The translations under genes and the position numbers were made by a program. 9,816 nucleotides of DNA from an uncultured Cryomorphaceae bacterium. Lineage in GTDB: Bacteria; Bacteroidota; Bacteroidia; Flavobacteriales; Schleiferiaceae. Numbering within the stretch: the first letter of the stretch is position 1; the number at the start of each line of letters is the position of its first letter. The stretch lies in assembly GCA_937900215.1 (NCBI GenBank), contig CALCFH010000281.1:1-9816 (forward strand), read 5' to 3'. The notes below the pieces were generated by a model. That model did not search any database. It saw nothing but the letters and a program-made list of their open reading frames with translations, and was not told where the DNA came from. Of the stretch, positions 1 through 4,726 are shown one piece after another.

Positions 1-194
1 ATATGAGAGTACGCAGAAAAGAAATACTAATAAGATTACTATTTTTAGAATTATTCTGAAAAAAGTGATTTGTAAGTAGATTTGGCATATCTATTTTATA
101 CCTAAATCAGGGTATTTTTTGAAAAGAGAGGATGGATTGAATCTAAATCATTGAAATTAATCCAAAATCGATAATTTAGTAGCAAATTAGAGAT
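1..194. other. AT-rich intergenic leader, no gene seen
   Basis: No open reading frame of convincing length or composition lies here on either strand. The stretch is clearly more AT-rich than the genes that follow. It holds an AT-rich inverted repeat (42-62) and an imperfect dyad, GGATTGAAT at 134-142 facing ATTAATCC at 156-163, either of which could be an operator for the regulator that starts at 195. A loose -7-like string (TATTTTTTG, 113-121) is present, but it is too weak to call a promoter, and its leader would be about 70 nt. The upstream gene lies outside the window. Confidence 0.6.
42..62. repeat. AT-rich inverted repeat upstream of the regulator gene
   Basis: TTTTTAGAAT (42-51) and ATTCTGAAAA (53-62) are near-perfect inverted arms around one central base, with one T-G mismatch pair. 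The order is T-tract first and A-tract last, the reverse of an intrinsic terminator, so a terminator role is unlikely. A protein-binding operator is possible but not shown. Such symmetry can arise by chance in DNA this AT-rich. Confidence 0.3.
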
Positions 195-1136
195 ATGGAC
201 ATCCAAGAATGGGTATTTGGAAAGGTAACCGAAAAGATTCCAAGCGCAAAGAAACTCGCTACTGTAATAAGTGAAACGCTAGACCTTAGCTTGAATAATG
301 CCTATAAGCGCATACGAGCAGACGTTAAATTAAGTGCAGAAGAACTGATTAAAATTTTGGTAGCCTATGATATTCAGCTCGATGAATACGATGTTTTCTC
401 AAAAAGTCAGTCCAGACTCTCCGCTATTCGACCTACTTATATAGAAGATACAGACAGTCTTACCATATATCTAAATGAGACTTACAGAATGTTAAGTCTC
501 TCATTAAGTATGGACCATCTACTGTATTATTCTGCTCGTGATCTACCGCTATTTTGCTACTTCTTTTCAGACAATCTTATTCGATTTAAGCATTTAGTTT
601 GGCTCCGTGGAGCAAATTATAGCGCGCATTCAGAGCTTCGTCTAAAAGACATCAGCATTCATATTGTTCGACAATCTAGAAATCTATTTGATCTCTATAG
701 ACAAATGAATGTGCTTGAGCTCTGGACAGAGAGAACCATGAGCAATGTATTAAACCAAATGAACTCTTTGGTAGCAGAAAGTATCTTAAACAAAGAAGAG
801 GCTTTATTAATCTTGCAAGATTTAATTGACCTAATAGACTTGCTGCGCAGGGATTGCGTGAAAGACTCTCAGCATCAGATGTATAAGATGCCTTATCTCA
901 ATATGTCTAACAACGCCCTTTTGATAAGTGAAAACATCAACTTGGTTTTCTTAAGCTTCGCAGGAATCAATTACCTCAGAACTTCCAATGCCAATATGGT
1001 GGCCGACCTCAAAAAGGCATTTAATCAACAGATTTTGTCTGGTATTTGTATGAACGACCACATTCCTACACGGGATGCCTATTTTAGGGTTCAAGAAACA
1101 GAACTAGACCATTTTAGAAAAAAATGGTCTAGCTAG
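195..1136 (+). CDS. Orphan helix-turn-helix transcriptional regulator, Bacteroidota type
   Basis: Probable cytoplasmic DNA-binding regulator with unknown target. Residues about 1-68 form a compact helical domain, with the segment around AYKRIRADVKLSAEEL (about 36-51) reading like the recognition helix and following helix of an XRE/BetR-like HTH. This is the pattern AYRRIRGEKxLxxEE seen in many uncharacterised Bacteroidota regulators. The remaining 240 residues are mainly helical, with no transmembrane segment, no kinase or receiver motif and no recognisable ligand-binding fold. The ATG at 195 gives the full HTH; only a weak purine stretch (TTAGAGAT) precedes it. The gene stands alone and converges on the aminopeptidase gene, with 18 bp between the stops. 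Its last codons lie inside a perfect palindrome (1104-1132). The HTH call rests on pattern resemblance, and the C-terminal domain is unassigned. Confidence 0.75.
   Translation: MDIQEWVFGKVTEKIPSAKKLATVISETLDLSLNNAYKRIRADVKLSAEELIKILVAYDIQLDEYDVFSKSQSRLSAIRPTYIEDTDSLTIYLNETYRMLSLSLSMDHLLYYSARDLPLFCYFFSDNLIRFKHLVWLRGANYSAHSELRLKDISIHIVRQSRNLFDLYRQMNVLELWTERTMSNVLNQMNSLVAESILNKEEALLILQDLIDLIDLLRRDCVKDSQHQMYKMPYLNMSNNALLISENINLVFLSFAGINYLRTSNANMVADLKKAFNQQILSGICMNDHIPTRDAYFRVQETELDHFRKKWSS
1104..1132. terminator. Perfect 12-bp palindrome, candidate two-way terminator inside a coding end
   Basis: CTAGACCATTTT (1104-1115) and AAAATGGTCTAG (1121-1132) are exact reverse complements around the 5-nt loop AGAAA. 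The hairpin sits between two convergent genes. It covers the last codons of the regulator gene, whose stop codon (1134-1136) follows almost at once, and lies 22 bp beyond the aminopeptidase stop on the other strand. No long T-run follows on either side, so termination efficiency by the classical rule is doubtful. The symmetry and the convergent position are the evidence for a shared terminator or mRNA 3'-end stabiliser. Confidence 0.5.
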
Positions 1137-1154
1137 TTCTATTGAAGTCAAATG

Positions 1155-3026
1155 TTAAGACTCCATTTCTAAAAGTTTATCCAGCGTTTCTCTCGCCACA
1201 GCGTGGTACCCGCCGCGGGCTTTAGAATAAATTTCACGGGCTCTTTCTATATGTCCGCCTTCAATCATAGATTTATAGGTGGGAGTAAGGAATTTTCTTC
1301 TACCCACTCGCACCAAAAATTCTTCTGCTTTCTTATCAACCGCCTCCGAAACTGCGGTTTGTCTAAGGTTCATGCCCAACCAAGCAGCCACAATTTCAGA
1401 ATTGTTGCTTTGCGTAAAAGCAAACTGCTTATCCAGTAGTTGGAGTCTTTCAACGTCTGCATCGCTTAATTTCGACAAGAAACGCAGCCATTCATGGGTG
1501 CTCCATTGCTCAGTTTGCTTTGCAGCTGGAAGTACTTTAGTCTCCTCTAGGAATGCCAATGCGGCCGCATCAACTGCAACAAATCTACTGGCATCGGGTA
1601 CTGGAGCATTGCTTGGCAATCCTGTTCCATACACCCACTCTTCAACGCCAATTTTCTGCTCTTCCTCGGTGCTAATTAAATTCTCTCTGAGCAAGCTTAA
1701 AAAACGCTCTGTATCCATAACTTGGAAGGCATTGGATGAGAAATACGATTTTAAGAAAACATCAAAACGCTCTCTTCCAACCGTTTCTTCTACAAGTCTT
1801 AAGAAGTGATAGCCTTTATCGTAGGCGATAGCCGTAACCCCATCGTCTGGATTTCTGCCTGCCAAATCAATTTTCAGTCTCGTATCTTCCGGATTCTCTG
1901 CCATAAAATCATCTATTTCAACAAGAAGGCCTTCGTGACCAAGAGAGGCTAGCATTTCAGAGTAATCTCTTCCATAAACTGCCTCCATAATTCTATGCTC
2001 AAAATAAACCGTGAAACCTTCATTTAACCAGAAGTCATTCCATGTAGCATTGGTTACCAAGTTACCAGACCAGCTGTGGGCCAACTCATGCGCAACCAAC
2101 GAACCCAATGAACGGTCGCCCGCTAGTATGGTTGGAGTGGCAAAGGTTAAGCGCGGGTTCTCCATTCCGCCAAAAGGAAAGGAAGGAGGAAGCACAATTA
2201 GGTCATATCTGCCCCACTGATACTCACCATATAGCGCCTCGGCTGCCTCTAGCATTTTCTGCATGTCGGCAAATTCGTATGCAGCCGTATCTACTACAGA
2301 GGCTTCTGCATATACTCCTGTCTTTGGCCCTACCGGCTTGAAGTACAAATCGCCAACAGCCAAGGCAAGCAAATAACTTGGAATGGGCTGGGGCATATCA
2401 AATAAATAAATGCCTTCTGAATTGGTGCTTTGGGGATTGGATGCACTCATTAAGGCGAGAAGGGCTGGGTCTACTTTAACCTCTGCCTTATAGGTAAAGC
2501 GAATGCCTGGACTGTCCTGACAAGGAATCCAAGTTCTCGCTAAAATGGCTTGGCTTTGAGTGTACAGGAAAGGATGGACTTTATCTTCCGTTTGCTCAGG
2601 AGCAGTCCATTGTAGCGCCTTTGCAGTTGGAGAGGTAGTGTAAGTGATAGAGAGTTTTCGGGTGTTCTCAGGCAGTTGGATGCTTAAAGCTTGACCAAAA
2701 GTTTCATCTCTCGCTGAAAGTTCAAAAACAAGAGGATTGCCCGTCTCATCTACAACCGATTCAATATTTAAATCATGTGTATCAAAAATAACTTGCTCTT
2801 TGGCTCCTTCTGCTAAGGTCCATGTAGCCATAGCGCGAATTACTTTCGCATCAAAGTCAACCTCCGCATTCCAATCGAGATGCTGAACTTTCGCTTGTTC
2901 CGGTTTGGAATAACTGTGTAAATCACCTGAAATACTCATTTCCTCTATTGCTTTTTCGGCCTCTTGACCTTGTTTACATGCAGTGGCAGCCAAAACTGCC
3001 ATGCCAAATATCCATGCTTTTCGCAT
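1155..3026 (-). CDS. M1 family zinc aminopeptidase, leukotriene A4 hydrolase type, lipoprotein
   Basis: Zinc metallopeptidase expected to remove N-terminal residues from peptides in the envelope. The N-terminus has a short basic-hydrophobic signal ending at Cys17 (AATAC), a relaxed lipobox; no clear surface-export signal follows, so a periplasm-facing lipoprotein is likely. An N-terminal beta domain (about 40-225) is followed by the catalytic domain: the exopeptidase motif GGMEN at 286-290, HELAH at 313-317, and the third zinc ligand Glu336 in LNEGFT, exactly HEXXH-x18-E. Tyr402 in AYDKG matches the transition-state tyrosine of the family. The helical C-terminal domain (about 480-620) keeps GRRKF at 575-579, matching the GRMKF segment of LTA4H whose Arg and Lys hold the peptide carboxylate. 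The length of 623 fits LTA4H (about 610) plus a signal. All key residues are present. The family is secure; the native substrate, and any epoxide hydrolase activity, are not known. Confidence 0.95.
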   Translation of the reverse strand: MRKAWIFGMAVLAATACKQGQEAEKAIEEMSISGDLHSYSKPEQAKVQHLDWNAEVDFDAKVIRAMATWTLAEGAKEQVIFDTHDLNIESVVDETGNPLVFELSARDETFGQALSIQLPENTRKLSITYTTSPTAKALQWTAPEQTEDKVHPFLYTQSQAILARTWIPCQDSPGIRFTYKAEVKVDPALLALMSASNPQSTNSEGIYLFDMPQPIPSYLLALAVGDLYFKPVGPKTGVYAEASVVDTAAYEFADMQKMLEAAEALYGEYQWGRYDLIVLPPSFPFGGMENPRLTFATPTILAGDRSLGSLVAHELAHSWSGNLVTNATWNDFWLNEGFTVYFEHRIMEAVYGRDYSEMLASLGHEGLLVEIDDFMAENPEDTRLKIDLAGRNPDDGVTAIAYDKGYHFLRLVEETVGRERFDVFLKSYFSSNAFQVMDTERFLSLLRENLISTEEEQKIGVEEWVYGTGLPSNAPVPDASRFVAVDAAALAFLEETKVLPAAKQTEQWSTHEWLRFLSKLSDADVERLQLLDKQFAFTQSNNSEIVAAWLGMNLRQTAVSEAVDKKAEEFLVRVGRRKFLTPTYKSMIEGGHIERAREIYSKARGGYHAVARETLDKLLEMES

Positions 3027-3042
3027 TGCTTATAATTTAAAA

Positions 3043-3052
3043 GCGAAAGGTA
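3043..3052 (-). promoter_or_regulatory. Candidate -7 element for the M1 aminopeptidase gene
   Basis: On the minus strand the string TACCTTTCGC ends 16 nt before the ATG at 3026. TAccTTT matches the Bacteroidota -7 consensus TAnnTTTG except for the final base. No clear TTTG/TTG -33 box is seen at the usual distance. The resemblance to the elements before the holin-like gene and aspS supports the call. Confidence 0.5.
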
Positions 3053-3144
3053 CTAAAGAAGTGAGACTCATAGAAAAGGAGCATTCCGAAGCTAAAAATC
3101 CAGAAGCACACAAATCAAGAGCAATCTACTTGTTCTGATCTCTT

Positions 3145-3152
3145 TACTTTAG
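3145..3152 (+). promoter_or_regulatory. Candidate -7 element for the holin-like gene
   Basis: TACTTTAG followed by C lies 16 nt before the ATG at 3170, the same distance as the M1 element on the other strand of this divergent region. It is one base shorter between TA and TTT than TAnnTTTG. A TTG at 3130-3132 is too close to serve as a normal -33 box. No Shine-Dalgarno sequence precedes the ATG, as is usual in Bacteroidota. Confidence 0.45.
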
Positions 3153-3169
3153 CACCCTAATTCTTTTTC

Positions 3170-3541
3170 ATGGCACAAAACTCAGCAAGACCACCTTATT
3201 TAGTTCGACTTACTTTCTCTGCCTTGTTGATGCTGGTTTTGGCAAAAGTTTTACCTGGAATAAGTATAGACCCTTGGTGGCAGGCCTTGCTGGCTGCACT
3301 TCTTATTTCTGTCTTAAATGCTACCATTCGTCCGCTGCTCATCCTATTCACCCTACCTATCACCCTTTTTAGCTTTGGACTATTTCTTTTCGTAATCAAC
3401 GCCTTAGTGATCTCACTAGCATCTAGGTGGATAAGCGGATTTCAAATAGATAGCTTTGGTTATGCCATACTCTTTAGTCTAGCTATTTCTCTGATAAACA
3501 GCCTCGTATTTCAGAAAAAGAGAGAAGACCTACAGAACTGA
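3170..3541 (+). CDS. Four-helix membrane protein, phage holin superfamily IV (PF04020-like)
   Basis: Small integral inner-membrane protein of 123 residues. Four hydrophobic segments are visible at about 12-30, 38-57, 60-82 and 96-117, with a basic tail (KKRED). The conserved signature is present: a PGI motif after helix 1 (about residues 29-31), NATIRPLL at the end of helix 2, a FTLPIT turn, then SFGLFLFVINALV in helix 3. This matches the family annotated 'phage holin family protein' (YvlD-like) in many bacterial chromosomes. Despite the name, these are usually chromosomal genes without phage context, and no lysis gene or phage gene is seen here. Function is unknown. The gene is divergent from the aminopeptidase and precedes the radical SAM gene by 44 bp, a gap that contains a separate promoter candidate, so a shared operon is uncertain. 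Confidence 0.88.
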   Translation: MAQNSARPPYLVRLTFSALLMLVLAKVLPGISIDPWWQALLAALLISVLNATIRPLLILFTLPITLFSFGLFLFVINALVISLASRWISGFQIDSFGYAILFSLAISLINSLVFQKKREDLQN

Positions 3542-3563
3542 GAAATATCAGCTTTTTCTGAAA
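3509..3563 (+). terminator. Long inverted repeat at the end of the holin-like gene, weak terminator candidate
   Basis: TTTCAGAAAAAG (3509-3520) and CTTTTTCTGAAA (3552-3563) are perfect 12-bp inverted arms separated by 31 nt. Inside the loop lies a smaller repeat, CTGA (3538-3541) facing TCAG (3548-3551), directly followed by CTTTTTC. The A-tract/T-tract order fits a terminator, but the stems are AT-rich and the loop is long. The structure overlaps the last codons of the gene. Confidence 0.35.
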
Positions 3564-3574
3564 CGCCTGCCCTT

Positions 3575-3581
3575 TACTTTG
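3575..3581 (+). promoter_or_regulatory. Candidate -7 element directly before the radical SAM gene
   Basis: TACTTTG (3575-3581) resembles the -7-like strings before the holin-like gene and aspS, but it ends only 4 nt before the ATG at 3586. If it is used, transcription would begin at or next to the start codon and give a leaderless or nearly leaderless mRNA. A true start further downstream, or transcription from the holin promoter, would be the alternatives. Confidence 0.4.
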
Positions 3582-3585
3582 TGGC

Positions 3586-4614
3586 ATGAGCTATTTAGAA
3601 TTGCGCGATGCCATCAATTATAGATTTGGAAAAGTCTCTTTCCTACGTCCTTTTTTCGAATGGGCTCAAGGAGTAGACTTCGGCTACCGCTACCTATTGC
3701 ATCGCAAACTAAATAGAGATGTAACCACAGCCAGCACGCGAGAAATCTTCGTCGAATGGGCGAATTACTGTAATTTACGATGTTCATTTTGCGCCTTAGA
3801 TCACTTCCAACCAAAGAAGAGAATGAGTCTAGCCACTTGGGAACGCTTTCTTCAAGAGCTCAGCACAGATAGCCGTTTTAGAAAGGTGGAAGTGATTCAT
3901 CTTCACAATGGGGGCGAAACTCTCCTTCATCCCCAGTTTGATGAAATGCTGGCTCTCCTAGATCGGTATAAACTCCAAACGGAACAATTGGGAAGCTCCT
4001 TCCCGAAGGTTGAAATTCTTACCAACGGAATGCTGCTGAATGAAAAAAGAAGAAAATCTATATTGCAGTGTAAAGCCATTCAGAAGGTGGGACTGAGTAT
4101 GGATGGCGGAAGTCCAGAGGATTTTGAAGCCATTCGAATTCGGGCAAAATGGGATGTTTTTACGGGCCATTTTGAAGCGCTTGTTAGAGAGAATGCCGAA
4201 ATCCATTCTCCAAAAAAGATTTTTCTAATTTCAGTTTTTACCGACGAAGAAAAATTGAAGTTGAGAAAATTCCATCCAGATTTCGAGAGAATGTTGCAAC
4301 TGGCCGATCGATCTGAATTAAGATTAGTTCACGATTGGGGCGGACAGGTTGAATTGGATGGAAACATCCAACTCAATCAATCAAAATGGTACAAATGGGG
4401 CTGCAATATGATGATGGACCAATTGGTTTTGCTGCCAGATGGTTCAGTAAGCTTGTGTTGCAATGACTTAAACGGAAAAGGAGTAGTTGGAAATCTGCAC
4501 AAAGATGGACTCTATGGCGCATACACTTCACTACAGCGCACTCAGTGGCTAGACCAAATGGCGAAGAATAAAGCAAATCAAATTGAGCTTTGTAAAGATT
4601 GTGAACGCTTTTAA
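3586..4614 (+). CDS. Radical SAM protein with single-cluster twitch/SPASM-like C-terminus
   Basis: Cytoplasmic iron-sulfur enzyme expected to cleave S-adenosylmethionine to start a radical reaction; substrate unknown. After a 55-residue N-terminal extension comes the cluster motif C62-x3-C66-x2-C69, then the SAM-binding GGET (109-112), the strand motif LTNGM (145-149) and SMDGG (171-175), so the radical SAM barrel is complete. The C-terminus carries C273, C291, C292, C336 and C339. C273-x17-C291 plus C336-x2-C339 can hold one auxiliary 4Fe-4S cluster, the arrangement of a twitch domain (as in BtrN) rather than a full seven-cysteine SPASM domain. LLPDGSVSLCC and the later VVGNL are typical SPASM-family text. 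The ATG at 3586 is preceded by no Shine-Dalgarno sequence and sits 4 nt from a promoter-like string. No RiPP precursor, glycosyltransferase or cofactor gene is adjacent. The superfamily is secure; peptide maturation or small-molecule dehydrogenation are both possible. Confidence 0.9.
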   Translation: MSYLELRDAINYRFGKVSFLRPFFEWAQGVDFGYRYLLHRKLNRDVTTASTREIFVEWANYCNLRCSFCALDHFQPKKRMSLATWERFLQELSTDSRFRKVEVIHLHNGGETLLHPQFDEMLALLDRYKLQTEQLGSSFPKVEILTNGMLLNEKRRKSILQCKAIQKVGLSMDGGSPEDFEAIRIRAKWDVFTGHFEALVRENAEIHSPKKIFLISVFTDEEKLKLRKFHPDFERMLQLADRSELRLVHDWGGQVELDGNIQLNQSKWYKWGCNMMMDQLVLLPDGSVSLCCNDLNGKGVVGNLHKDGLYGAYTSLQRTQWLDQMAKNKANQIELCKDCERF

Positions 4615-4689
4615 ATGATCTGAAGCAGCTCCTCCCTTTGTCTTTAAAACATTCTTTTTCCATAGCGTCGAATGGCTTTGATTTTTCTC

Positions 4690-4697
4690 TATTTTAG
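4690..4697 (+). promoter_or_regulatory. Weak -7-like element and AT-rich leader of the T9SS protein gene
   Basis: TATTTTAG is a two-spacer match to TAnnTTTG with one mismatch, 29 nt before the ATG at 4727. The leader after it contains the tandem heptamer TTTAAAC at 4705-4711 and 4712-4718. A/T-rich leaders instead of Shine-Dalgarno sites are common in Bacteroidota. No convincing terminator for the radical SAM gene is visible in 4615-4689, so read-through from that gene is possible. Confidence 0.3.
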
Positions 4698-4726
4698 ATG
4701 CATATTTAAACTTTAAACTTTATCTA

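Noticed and set aside
42..62. Inverted repeat as an intrinsic terminator of an upstream gene
   Set aside because: The arms run T-tract then A-tract, so the RNA would lack the 3' U-run a terminator needs on either strand.
1279..1809. 176-codon open frame on the plus strand opposite the aminopeptidase gene
   Set aside because: It lies wholly antisense to a gene whose protein has every M1 catalytic motif. Its translation is Ser/Leu-rich with no recognisable domain, as expected for a frame shadow.
3170..3541. Holin-like gene as evidence of a prophage
   Set aside because: No phage structural, lysis, integrase or attachment sequence is nearby. Members of this membrane family are common on bacterial chromosomes outside phages.
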